A stretch of 16,493 nucleotides of DNA. Origin: Hondaea fermentalgiana. Taxonomy: Eukaryota > Sar > Bigyra > Thraustochytrida > Thraustochytriidae. The notes below the pieces were generated by a model, which saw only the letters and a program-made list of their open reading frames with translations, did not search any database and was not told the DNA's origin. The translations under genes were made by a program, and so were the position numbers. This document shows positions 7,362 through 15,675 of this stretch, piece by piece; position 1 is the stretch's first letter; each line of letters starts with the position of its first letter. Location of the stretch: assembly GCA_014084085.1 (NCBI GenBank), contig NPFB01000194.1:1-16493 (forward strand), given 5' to 3'.

Positions 7362-8351
7362 ATGGCGAGCCGCGTCGAGGAGCTGCAGGCGCGCGTGGAG
7401 GAGCTCAAGAAGGAGGGCCGCGAGAAGGACGCGAAGATCCAAGAGCTCGTGAAGCAGGCGCTCAAGTCCGGGACCAAGGACGAGGAGCTGGCGGCCATCA
7501 TGGGCGATCTCGACCTCGGCGTGGATGCCGACGCGCTCTCGGCCGACGCCGCCAAAGCGGGCGCCGCTGACGGAGAAGTGTCCACGGAGCTTCTCATCTG
7601 GTTCTTCAGGGATGCAGTGGAGGCGCTCAAGTCGACAGAGTTCAAGACCTCTCTCGAGGAAAAGCTGACCGATTTGCCCCTTGCGACCCCGGACGTGGAC
7701 GAGGAGGTCACCAAAGAGCGCTACGCCCGCGTGCGCGACGCCATCGACAAGCTGTACATGGATATCTGGGAAAAGTACGGCGTCGACCAGGCCAAGGCGT
7801 CCAACGCGGTCATGAACGCCGGCTTTCGCCTCTCTGGCGACGACCTCGACGAGGATGAAAAGACGGTTCTCGCCAAGCACATTGAGGACTTTACCCGGGT
7901 CGAGGACGACGTCGAGGGCACCTTGATGCTCGGCAGGGAAGCGTGGGTGATGCGCAAACTGCGGGAGGCAAAGTTTGAGCGCGTTCAGGAGGAGATCATG
8001 AAGAAGCTCACGACCCTTTCGGGCGAGGAAGCCCAAAAGTTTGCTGTTGGCCTTCAGCAGGAGGGTCTCAAGCTTCAGCAAAAGCTTCAGGCCATGGACC
8101 CCAAGGAGGCCTCGGCTTACCTCGAGAACCCTTCGGAGGAGGACGCCGAGTCCATGATGCGCTTTCAGGCCTTTCAGATGCTCATGGAGAAGATTTCTGG
8201 TGGTGGCCACGGCCACTCTCATGGCGGCCAGCCCTGCCATGGCCACGGACACGAGGAGAGCCACTCGCACGGCGGTGGTCATGGCCATTCGCACGATGGC
8301 GGCCACGGCCATTCTCACGGTGGTAAGCCTTGCCACGGCCATGGACACTAA
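7362..8351 (+). CDS. Helical protein with histidine-rich, metal-binding-type C-terminal tail
   Basis: The product is 329 residues. Residues 3-33 form a coiled coil (RVEELQARVEELKKEGREK). Residues 70-278 look almost wholly helical and acidic (for example FFRDAVEALKSTEFK and LYMDIWEKYGVDQAKASNAV) and match no family I know. The last 47 residues (283-329) are an HGHSHGG-type repeat with 17 histidines and two cysteines (292 and 324), each cysteine in the unit PCHGHGH. Such tails bind Ni, Zn or Cu in HypB/UreE-type chaperones and ZIP transporters, so metal buffering or delivery is inferred. No membrane segment or signal peptide is visible, so a soluble protein is likely. The ATG has a strong context (A at -3, G at +4). 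The gene is convergent with the LRR-kinase-TIR gene. Confidence 0.75.
   Translation: MASRVEELQARVEELKKEGREKDAKIQELVKQALKSGTKDEELAAIMGDLDLGVDADALSADAAKAGAADGEVSTELLIWFFRDAVEALKSTEFKTSLEEKLTDLPLATPDVDEEVTKERYARVRDAIDKLYMDIWEKYGVDQAKASNAVMNAGFRLSGDDLDEDEKTVLAKHIEDFTRVEDDVEGTLMLGREAWVMRKLREAKFERVQEEIMKKLTTLSGEEAQKFAVGLQQEGLKLQQKLQAMDPKEASAYLENPSEEDAESMMRFQAFQMLMEKISGGGHGHSHGGQPCHGHGHEESHSHGGGHGHSHDGGHGHSHGGKPCHGHGH
8203..8348 (+). repeat. Coding repeat for the His-rich tail
   Basis: A 48-base unit coding GHGHSHGG-(Q/K)PCHGHGH occurs at about 8203-8250 and again at about 8299-8348 with synonymous differences. Shorter GHGHSH units lie between. The silent changes indicate an older duplication kept by selection on the protein rather than a fresh slippage event. 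Confidence 0.75.
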
Positions 8352-8586
8352 GAAGGCAAATGCGTTAGTGCAGTTCTACAAACTGTGTCGAGCCTTGTTT
8401 TCAAATTACTAAGTATAACGGTAGGAAATCTGATGTCTTCCCATTTCGTTTTTCCTGTTTCTTTCTTGACAGTGAGTGGCAACAACATCAAAGGGAAACA
8501 AAATAATAGTTTCACGGAGACATGCTGCAAAAGTCCCTTTTCCACATATCGACGCAAAGCAAATTCCTGAATCGTGTGCCTTCGTC

Positions 8587-8616
8587 TTGTCTCGTCTCGT
8601 CTCGTCTCGTCTTGTC
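8587..8616. repeat. (TCTCG)n pentanucleotide repeat
   Basis: About five TCTCG/TCTTG units lie in the 294-base spacer between the convergent His-rich and LRR-kinase-TIR genes, within the 3' region of both transcripts. I see no canonical AATAAA for either gene in this spacer. Confidence 0.7.
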
Positions 8617-8645
8617 TTCTGGATACTTGACTTCCATGAGGAGAG

Positions 8646-11600
8646 CTACGTATGAGCAAGCATGGTCTTCCTCAACGCCGTTGATGCAGCCTCATATCTC
8701 GCGGCGTTGAGCATGAGTCGACGCTTCGTCTCCTTGAGCATGGCGTGATGCTCATGTTTGCGCTCAAGCTTACGATACGGCATAATTTCTGTGAGATCGA
8801 AAAGTGCAGAACGTAACTCTGGCTGCACCCCTTCCTGTTCCGGCCCGCCAAAGGACCAATCGTATTGCAACATGACAAATGGTCGCCCCTGCTCGCATAC
8901 CCAAGACTGCAAGACTTCCTGCACAAGCGAGCTGCCCTTGTTAAAAAATCCGTCCTTGAGGAGAATGATGAGCAATGCATCTGCTTTGACCCTTCGTTGC
9001 AGCTTTTGCACCATTGCGGTCGCAAGAACCTGCGACTGCAGCGTATAATGATCGCCATGGAGCTGCACACCCGGACTCTCTCGCATCGAGCTCGCCAATT
9101 CCTTGGCCACGGTAGCACCACTTTCGTGGTATAAAATATAGACATCCTTCACTGTGGCATCCTCTTGCGAGGACTGGTCCCCAGCAGCCGCGGACTCGCG
9201 CAAAGCGTGCGGCGAGCAATAGCTGCTCACTGCGAGCAGCTCCTCGATCATGGCCGCTTCCTCAAAAGCTCGGCGGCGGTACGGAATTTTTACGCCTTGT
9301 GTCACGTACTTTTTCGCAGCACACAGAATGTCATCGACACCAAGACGAGGATCCGCACGGGCATCACTTTCCAGCAAAGATTGCAGGCCAGCCTTGAGCG
9401 CGCTCTGCGCTGCGTGGTACGCCTCAGTGCGACTTGCCTCAGCCTCCGAGGTCAATCCCGCCCCTTTGCAAGCCCGAAGCGCCTCGGCGAGCTCTCCCGT
9501 GGAAAGCCAAGGCACATCGAGATCCTGATTCCAAGGCGAAAAACGCGAATCTTCTTCCACAATAAAGAAGATACGCCGCTCCGACTCGTCCCCATGGTGT
9601 TGAATCGCCCAAAAGAGCTCCATTACGCAAAAGGGCCGGAAAAGTACGTTGCGCGTGAGCACGAGGACGTAATAGCTCGAGTTCTCGACACCTTGGCGCA
9701 TCGATTCCTGCGTCAGATCCTCAGCATGCATGTCGATCCATGCTAAACATCGAGCCTCGGTCAGATTCAGGTACAGGTCCTTGACGATACCGGCGGCCTC
9801 CTTTTGCATGTGCGAGAGGAAATAATGGTATCGCTGCGGGAAAACCGTCTCGAGCTCTGCGCGTCTGCGCTGGGGAAGACCTTTGGCTCGTGCAGCGCCG
9901 CCCCCTGACGGCTGCTCGACCTTGACCCGGAAAGACAGAATGCGTCTTGTGGCGTCCATGGGCGGCGGCGACGACCCCGATATTGATTCACCTTCGTCTT
10001 TGGACTCCGTCGATAAAGCTTTCGTGCCAGAAGAATTGCCAGTGGCAGCAACAGTAGCAGCCGCAGCAGCTGCTGCAGCGTCTACGCGTTCTGCCAGCGA
10101 GGCCCGGCCTCGAGCCGTCGTAAAAAAGGGATGTTTGAGAACGTCCGCAAGCTGCAGACGTTCCGAGGGGTCACCCATAAGACAGCCACGCACAAGGTCC
10201 TTGGCGTATTCCATTTCCCACCGCGGCCACTCAACATTGTTGATGCGATCAAGACGGTCGCGGTCGATTGCAATCCAGTTGCAAAGCTCGGCTTTTTCGT
10301 AAAAATTGACGAGGTTATCGTCCGTCTCGTCTACCATGAAGAGCTTTGTACCGGAGAGCATCTGGTAGAGGATCGCGCCAAAACTCCACACATCAAACCC
10401 CGAACCCGCAACCACGGTCCCGCTCGCACCGTGGGGAAAGAGGTTGCGAGCGAGTTCTGGGGGGCAGTACCCACTACTGTGCTTTTCGCCGGCAAGTTCG
10501 CCGAGCTTGACAGATGCGTCGAGGTCAATGAGCTGCCAGACCTCGTTGCTTCCCGCAGGACAGGATGAGTCTGCGTCGACTTCTACACCGTCGCTCTCAT
10601 CAAATGTGTCGCTGCGAACCGACCTGGACGAAGTGCCCCGCCAACTCGCACTCAGGTCCAAGGCGCCGTTGGCTGCCTCAAAAGTTTGCGGTGAGCTCTT
10701 AGAGACGCGAACGAAATTTCGTGGTTTGATGTCTGCGTGAATTCGGCCCTGGACCTGAAGCTCGAGCAGCGCCACCGCAAGCGCGTGCGCAATTGCGCGA
10801 ATTTTTCCAAGCTGACGACCGACAAACTGCTCCGTGTTAATGGCCTCGAAGAGAGAGCGAGTCGCGCGTGGCATGACAATGCACTTGTCGGCGCAATGAG
10901 CGCGCACGATGGGAACGACGTGGGTCAGACGGCTCTCGGCCTCTGGACTGGCCTCCAAGACATCGGAGAGGGTCTCGAGCTTGTCGTTGGGCGAGATGAG
11001 CCCGCGTGAAATGAGCTCGTTGCGAAACTGCTCGGCATCCTTCATGATCTTTAGCGCCACTTCCTGCTCGTTGACGATATCGGTGGCAAAGTGAACGGCG
11101 CACGTTTTGCTCTCGTGTACAGGGGGTCCGTCTTGCACGTCGTACCGCAAGAGATAAGTCCCGTAACCTTTTGCCCATGCTACAACGTTGTCACTGGCAT
11201 GGCCAGAGGCGAGCGAGCGAAAGGTGCGCCCTGCGCTATCTTTGGCCTTGAAAAGCAGCCGACCCTCATGAATGGTCATCTTGTTGAAAATCTTGGTGCA
11301 CACCATCTCGGCGCCGGTCGGCGACTCGCGGTTGCCCATAATCAAGTGCGCCATCGGGATAAGGTCCCCCGGCATCTCTTGTAGCCACAGCCTTGACGTC
11401 CGCAGCGGACCATGCAGCATGGTGCGATACGCCTCGCTTTCGGAGAGACGATCAATGCACCAGACAAAGAGATCTGTTTCGTCTCGCGCAAGACGAAAAG
11501 CTTCTGGAGAGAATTGCAGTGGCTCGATGGGCGTGCTTTCCCATAGCATGCTCTGCGCGTCGGGTCCATCAATCGTGAGGGCTTGGGCTTCGTGCGCACC

Positions 11601-12521
11601 CGCTGCGAAAGCGCCCATGCTTTCGCATTCCTCATCGCCACCGTCATCATCCTCGTTCTCCTCGCCTTCTTCACTGATTGCACCAGCAGTTCGAAAGCTC
11701 ATGTTGCCGTCGGCGGTGTGCAGAAAGAGACACCGAAAGAGTTGCGCACTCTGTCTGTCCATCGGGGCGTTAGGGTCGGCGCCAGGACTGGTTGGCGATG
11801 ATGGTGGTTTGTGGAAGACTCTTCTTGCGTGATCGTTCCGGTGAATGACGTTTTCTGCGTTTAGAGTCTGCAGCACCGAATTTTGGCGCACGGCCTCGCG
11901 CAAATGCGAGGCTCCGTGCTCGCCGATTCCATTGCGCCACATGTCGAGCTTCTCGAGACTGCGATTCTCGCGCAGGGTTTTAGAAATAAGCACGGCGCCT
12001 TCGTCGGAGATGTCGTTCTCGCTAATATTGAGAACCTGCAAACTTTGGTTCTTGGCCAGCGCTTTGGCCAAATGCTTGATGCCTCTGGGCCCGAGGCCGT
12101 TCATGCGAAGGTCGAGATGCTCCAGTGAGCAATTCGCTCGCAGCGCGCGCGACAACTGCTTGCTGCCCATCAACCCCCCGATCTCGGTGTTGCGTAGATG
12201 CAGCGCTCGCAGGGACATGTTCACGCGCAGGCCGCCGGCAAGTCGCCCGACACCATTTGCCCCGATACCTGAGCAGCCAGAGAGGTCGATTTCCTCGAGG
12301 CTTGCGTTCACTTGGAGCAAGGATCGCAGGAGATCGCCCGCTTGCGATCCAAGCTCTGGATTGCCGGAGAGGTCAAGCTTTCGTACCTTGGTGTCTTTCT
12401 GCAAGACCTCGACGATACTCGCGAGCTCGTTCGCTGTGAGCTGAGCGTCTTTGAGGACGACTTCTTCGCAGCCCGCTTCGACGGCGGCGAGCGCCTTGCG
12501 CACGGCCTCGCGCATCTCCAT
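8646..12521 (-). CDS. LRR - protein kinase - TIR - TIR-like multidomain signalling protein
   Basis: The product is 1291 residues. Residues 44-215 hold six 28-30-residue LRRs of ribonuclease-inhibitor type (SLEHLDLRMNGLGPRGIKHL). An acidic linker (near 283-301) and an unknown segment (340-445) follow. The kinase domain spans about 450-802: VALK491, Glu502, catalytic loop HADIKPRN at 595-602, DLD at 666-668 replacing DFG, PPE at 687-689, DVWSFG at 710-715 and Arg788. After a poly-Ala linker, a TIR domain (about 897-1001) shows YHYFLSH, CLAWIDM, GVENSSYYVLVLT and RPFCVMEL, with Glu968 at the NADase glutamate position. A second, diverged TIR-like unit is at about 1125-1221. No membrane segment, signal peptide or NB-ARC is seen, so a cytosolic sensor-kinase is inferred. 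The ATG has an excellent context (GCCATGG); the frame extends nine codons upstream only to a TTG. It is divergent from the EF-hand/RGS gene. Confidence 0.85.
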   Translation of the reverse strand: MEMREAVRKALAAVEAGCEEVVLKDAQLTANELASIVEVLQKDTKVRKLDLSGNPELGSQAGDLLRSLLQVNASLEEIDLSGCSGIGANGVGRLAGGLRVNMSLRALHLRNTEIGGLMGSKQLSRALRANCSLEHLDLRMNGLGPRGIKHLAKALAKNQSLQVLNISENDISDEGAVLISKTLRENRSLEKLDMWRNGIGEHGASHLREAVRQNSVLQTLNAENVIHRNDHARRVFHKPPSSPTSPGADPNAPMDRQSAQLFRCLFLHTADGNMSFRTAGAISEEGEENEDDDGGDEECESMGAFAAGAHEAQALTIDGPDAQSMLWESTPIEPLQFSPEAFRLARDETDLFVWCIDRLSESEAYRTMLHGPLRTSRLWLQEMPGDLIPMAHLIMGNRESPTGAEMVCTKIFNKMTIHEGRLLFKAKDSAGRTFRSLASGHASDNVVAWAKGYGTYLLRYDVQDGPPVHESKTCAVHFATDIVNEQEVALKIMKDAEQFRNELISRGLISPNDKLETLSDVLEASPEAESRLTHVVPIVRAHCADKCIVMPRATRSLFEAINTEQFVGRQLGKIRAIAHALAVALLELQVQGRIHADIKPRNFVRVSKSSPQTFEAANGALDLSASWRGTSSRSVRSDTFDESDGVEVDADSSCPAGSNEVWQLIDLDASVKLGELAGEKHSSGYCPPELARNLFPHGASGTVVAGSGFDVWSFGAILYQMLSGTKLFMVDETDDNLVNFYEKAELCNWIAIDRDRLDRINNVEWPRWEMEYAKDLVRGCLMGDPSERLQLADVLKHPFFTTARGRASLAERVDAAAAAAAATVAATGNSSGTKALSTESKDEGESISGSSPPPMDATRRILSFRVKVEQPSGGGAARAKGLPQRRRAELETVFPQRYHYFLSHMQKEAAGIVKDLYLNLTEARCLAWIDMHAEDLTQESMRQGVENSSYYVLVLTRNVLFRPFCVMELFWAIQHHGDESERRIFFIVEEDSRFSPWNQDLDVPWLSTGELAEALRACKGAGLTSEAEASRTEAYHAAQSALKAGLQSLLESDARADPRLGVDDILCAAKKYVTQGVKIPYRRRAFEEAAMIEELLAVSSYCSPHALRESAAAGDQSSQEDATVKDVYILYHESGATVAKELASSMRESPGVQLHGDHYTLQSQVLATAMVQKLQRRVKADALLIILLKDGFFNKGSSLVQEVLQSWVCEQGRPFVMLQYDWSFGGPEQEGVQPELRSALFDLTEIMPYRKLERKHEHHAMLKETKRRLMLNAARYEAASTALRKTMLAHT

Positions 12522-13147
12522 GGCTGCCGCGCCTGGCAGCCGTGGCAAATTAATGATTCTGCCTCTCCTTTGGTCGCGAGTGGCTGGCTACTCATCAAAA
12601 GCAGCGCCCATTTATCTTCCTCGCACATCGTTCGCACATCAACCATCACAGCATCACCAAGCCGAGGTAAGGCAAGCCACAAATAAGCCAAGCCAACTTC
12701 AGGTTCACGTCATACAGACTACATGAAAGAGATCCGTTCAATACACACCTTTCCCGCGGGGGGCGCGCGGGTCCCCGGGCCCTCCTCGCCTCCTCGCCTC
12801 CTTTCCCTCTCCTTCCACCTTTGCCTTCCTTTCAACTTTCTTCCTTCCTCTGCACGCGTCGCACCAAGCTGTCGCCTGCGCATCGCATCAACCGGCGGCT
12901 GCAACGCAGCACTGCATGCGATAGGCTGCAATCCGATGTAGCAATACGATGACATGCGCTGGCGGCGGTCGATGTGCAGTGTATAAGAAATGGTCGCGCT
13001 TTGCCACAAGCATAGAAAGGCACTTGCCTACACGGTGCACACCCCTTTGCCGCGCTACTTGATACCTTGGCTGTGCGCCGTGGCCGGACGCACGCGCCAA
13101 GATACTCGGCGTAGCTGCTGCTGCTGCTGCTAGCGTCTGCGTCTCGC

Positions 13148-13200
13148 GCGCAGGCACGCCGGTGGACGCGCAGGCACACCGGCGCTCGCGCAGGCCATCG
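13148..13200. repeat. 20-bp tandem repeat, about 2.6 copies
   Basis: Units begin at 13148, 13168 and 13188, each opening GCGCAGGC. The first two share GCGCAGGCAC-CCGG with one change in the middle. It lies in the divergent intergenic region. Confidence 0.75.
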
Positions 13201-13480
13201 CGCTGCGTCAGCAGCTGCAGCAGCGGCAGCAGGCAGCAGCGACCTGGCTGGTGTTGCGTTGCCATGGCTTGCGTGCCTGCTCGAGTAGTAGTAATAACTG
13301 TAAGTTTGGTTAGGGCAACTGGCCCGGCCGGCCACCCAGGGCACGCGCCAGGTCAGCCGTGAAGAGGGCGCGCGCTCTGAGCAGCCAGCCGCCGCCGCAG
13401 CGGCGCTGCGCAGCGGCGCGGTCAAGGCTCGCGCGCCTCGCCTCGCCCTGTCCCGACCTAGCCCGGCGCGCATGTCGCAG

Positions 13481-13514
13481 CGATGCGATGCGATGCGATG
13501 CGATGCGATGCGAG
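13481..13514. repeat. (CGATG)n pentanucleotide repeat
   Basis: Six perfect CGATG units occupy 13481-13510 and a degenerate one follows. The tract is about 440 bases before the EF-hand/RGS start codon and may lie in its promoter or leader. Confidence 0.85.
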
Positions 13515-13947
13515 GTGAAAGTCCACGAGATGGCCCACGCTGGACACCGTGCGTCGCGCACCAGATCCGGTATAACTAAATTCAAATTTGTTTTTACTTC
13601 TGCTGGGTCCGGTGCGCAATGAAAGAGGCCCGTGCGCGGCACGTGCACGCAGGGCCTAGCGTACGTGAAGACAAACAGATATCGCGTGGCTGATGACCTG
13701 CCCGGCCCAGAGCTTGCCCTCGAAGTAAGACCGCAGACTGCACGGGCAAACGCAAAACGTGGGCGAGCCTGCTGCGTGGGCAGACCCGGACCAGCCGCGC
13801 CGCGCTCGTACTCTTTGTCGGCAAGCTCGCGCGAGTTCGCTGGTGCGTCCACTCGCGTCCGATCGTGCGAGGTTGTCGAGCTGGTGGACGAGCTGGCTGG
13901 TGGCGAAGGACGAGGTGCAGCCTGAGGGGAAAAGGTTCGTGGCCGTC

Positions 13948-15012
13948 ATGAGCCTGAACGCGCTGCGCAAGCTGCTGTGCACGCCGGCAGGCCCCAAGAG
14001 CGAGATTGAAGCGCGCCAGCGCAGGGCGCTCGGACCGCAGGAGCAGCAGCTGACCCTCCCGGGCCACAAGTCGCTGGCGGTGACCTCGGACGCGGTGAAG
14101 CAAAAACAGCTGCAGAACCTCGCGCGCGAGAAACGCGCGATCGACCGCCAACACTCGCAGGCAGCGGCAGATCTCGAAGCCAAGTTCAAAGCTCTGGTAA
14201 ACGGCGACCACGGCAAGGATGAAATGGACAAGACGCAAATGCGCAAAGCCTTCAAGGCCATGGGCATCAAGGTCGAGCCAGAGCTCTTTAGCAAGCTGTG
14301 GATGTTCTTCGATGCCGACCAGAACGGAAGCATCAACGCGCAAGAGTTCGTCGTCACCTTTTGCGTGCTCACGTATCGGGGATCGGCTCAGGACAACGTC
14401 GAGCTTGCCTTTCGCCTCTTTGACACAAATCGCGACGGGAGCATCTCGCGACGCGAGTTCAATGACATGATCGCAGCCGTGCTTGGTACGCGATTGCGAA
14501 ACGTTCTCAACGTCGAACTCGGTCGTGAGTGTTTCGAGGATTACCTCAAGTCAGAGGTGGCCGACGAGCTCCTGCGCTTCGTGGATGCCGTCGAATATCT
14601 TGCCGACGAGCCTTCCACCTCGTTTTCGCGCGACTATGCCGATAGCCTTTGGGATCAGTATCTTGCAGTCGGGGCTACAGATCAAGTGAACGTCTCCGAC
14701 ACGGTACGCAACAAGTGCATGGCCGAAATCTCAGCCTGTGGAGATGGAGATGACGCCGTTCCGGCCTCAATCTTTCACGATGCTGCGCGAGAGGCCGTTG
14801 CTCTCATTGAAGATGGCCCACTTCCTCGTTTCAAGGACAAGCTTCGCGGATCGTATTCGCTGTTTGCTGACCGTGTTTGGGAAGATGTGGGTCTAGATTC
14901 CTCGGAGAGTATGTCGGAAGACCAGTTTCGTGACTGGGTGAACCGGACTCCGGGCATCTTCCGCTTTCTCGATGACCTTCACGTTGTGATGCAAGAGTTT
15001 CAGTCAAAGTGA
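13948..15012 (+). CDS. EF-hand / RGS-domain protein (Ca2+-linked G-protein regulator)
   Basis: The product is 354 residues. A charged, probably helical N-terminus (1-80) precedes a degenerate EF-hand near 84-100. Two canonical EF-hand loops follow, DADQNGSINAQE at 122-133 and DTNRDGSISRRE at 159-170, with all Ca2+ ligands in place, as in the NCS/calcineurin B group. Residues about 183-305 match an RGS domain, the GTPase-activating module for G-alpha: GRECFEDYLKSEVADELLRFV, VNVSD (Asn248 at the key Asn128 of RGS4), FHDAAREAV and LIEDGPLPRF (Asp289 and Arg294 at RGS4 Asp163 and Arg167). The Asn of the usual E-N pair is Leu208. A Ca2+-controlled off-switch for heterotrimeric G-proteins is inferred. 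The start is the first ATG in frame (G at -3); upstream only GTG is available. There is no N-terminal glycine for myristoylation. Confidence 0.85.
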   Translation: MSLNALRKLLCTPAGPKSEIEARQRRALGPQEQQLTLPGHKSLAVTSDAVKQKQLQNLAREKRAIDRQHSQAAADLEAKFKALVNGDHGKDEMDKTQMRKAFKAMGIKVEPELFSKLWMFFDADQNGSINAQEFVVTFCVLTYRGSAQDNVELAFRLFDTNRDGSISRREFNDMIAAVLGTRLRNVLNVELGRECFEDYLKSEVADELLRFVDAVEYLADEPSTSFSRDYADSLWDQYLAVGATDQVNVSDTVRNKCMAEISACGDGDDAVPASIFHDAAREAVALIEDGPLPRFKDKLRGSYSLFADRVWEDVGLDSSESMSEDQFRDWVNRTPGIFRFLDDLHVVMQEFQSK

Positions 15013-15370
15013 CCACCTCTTGTGCAAGTTTTATTCACCGGGTTTAATGTTTCATACTGTTGTTTTCTTCTCCTTACAATTAGTCGCCATGTTCTTGTCT
15101 TTTCTCGTCTTGTCTTGGATGAATGACTCGGCGATGGGAATGTAGCAAGCTCATGACTTCGGTGGCGATGGCGAAAAGTAGAACGTTATTTTTTCATTTC
15201 TTGATGTAAAAGTAGAAGACAGGAAACGAAGAAGAAAAAGAAGAAATGGGTGTAGTATACGTAGGGGTCATGCATGTATACATCCCCAGCGCTTATCAAA
15301 TCAATTCTTGTTGTGGTAGTAGGTGTGGGAGACTAAACTCCGCCTATCCTCCCTCCGCTCAGCCTCCGCA

Positions 15371-15471
15371 TAGCCTCTGCAAGGACTCCGGGAGGACTCC
15401 GGGAGGCTAGCCCGCCTTCCCTCCTTCATCTGGCTTGCTGCGTAGTCCTTGCGGAGTCCTCGCGCAGGCTA
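15371..15471. repeat. 20-bp imperfect inverted repeat around an 11-bp tandem duplication
   Basis: The arms 15371-15390 and 15452-15471 are reverse complements at 17 of 20 positions (left arm TAGCCTCTGCAAGGACTCCG). Overlapping the left arm, GACTCCGGGAG is duplicated in tandem at 15384-15394 and 15395-15405. Confidence 0.7.
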
Positions 15472-15521
15472 GATGTGGGAGAATTTGCCCAAAATCAGCC
15501 TGTAAAGCTAGACTCCTGAGC

Positions 15522-15551
15522 ACGGAACACTACTGACTGTGAGTGTTCCGT
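15522..15551. repeat. Perfect 10-bp inverted repeat (hairpin)
   Basis: ACGGAACACT at 15522-15531 pairs with AGTGTTCCGT at 15542-15551 across a 10-base loop. It resembles a palindromic protein site or a hairpin. No run of T follows, so a terminator role is not suggested. Confidence 0.75.
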
Positions 15552-15675
15552 ATACCACACCTCCGAGCTAGACTACGCGTGTGTGGCCCTCAACACCAGT
15601 CTGTGTCGTCCTATGTTGCATCGATTTTCGATTTTGTGTGGGGAGGTTAAAACTCCGCGCGACTCTACCCTAACA

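Larger units (their letters stand above)
12522..13947. promoter_or_regulatory. 1.4 kb divergent intergenic region (LRR-kinase-TIR / EF-hand-RGS)
   Basis: The two signalling genes start head to head across this region. It holds a C/T-rich tract near 12775-12850, a TATAAG near 12984, a short CTG repeat near 13114-13130, a 20-bp tandem repeat, a CGATG pentanucleotide repeat, TATAAC near 13571 in an AT-rich patch (about 375 bases before the EF-hand ATG), and a CACGTG at 13640-13645. The frame of the EF-hand gene is open back to about 13759 but without an ATG. I see no gene inside; frames on both strands lack recognisable domains. Confidence 0.45.
15323..15658. repeat. Pair of about 21-23-bp direct repeats, 310 bases apart
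   Basis: A motif GTGTGGGAG...TAAACTCCGC at 15323-15343 recurs as GTGTGGGGAG...TAAAACTCCGC at 15636-15658. A partial third copy (GTGGGAGAATTTG) starts near 15474. Each copy can fold on itself through GGAG/CTCC. The two outer copies bracket the inverted repeats. Confidence 0.6.

Noticed and set aside
6822..8348. 508-codon open frame on the minus strand across the His-rich gene
   Set aside because: It is exactly antisense to a gene with a strong start and clear repeats, its translation is Leu/His/Arg-rich without domains, and GC-rich codon use leaves the opposite strand open.
12522..12548. Nine-codon upstream extension of the LRR-kinase-TIR protein
   Set aside because: It would start at TTG, while the ATG at 12521 has a near-ideal context.
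13481..13514. CRISPR-like array
   Set aside because: CGATG repeats are contiguous with no spacers, so this is a microsatellite. No other region shows regularly spaced repeats.
13759..13947. 63-codon upstream extension of the EF-hand/RGS protein
   Set aside because: It would start at GTG and contains no ATG or recognisable sequence. An upstream coding exon cannot be excluded without RNA data.
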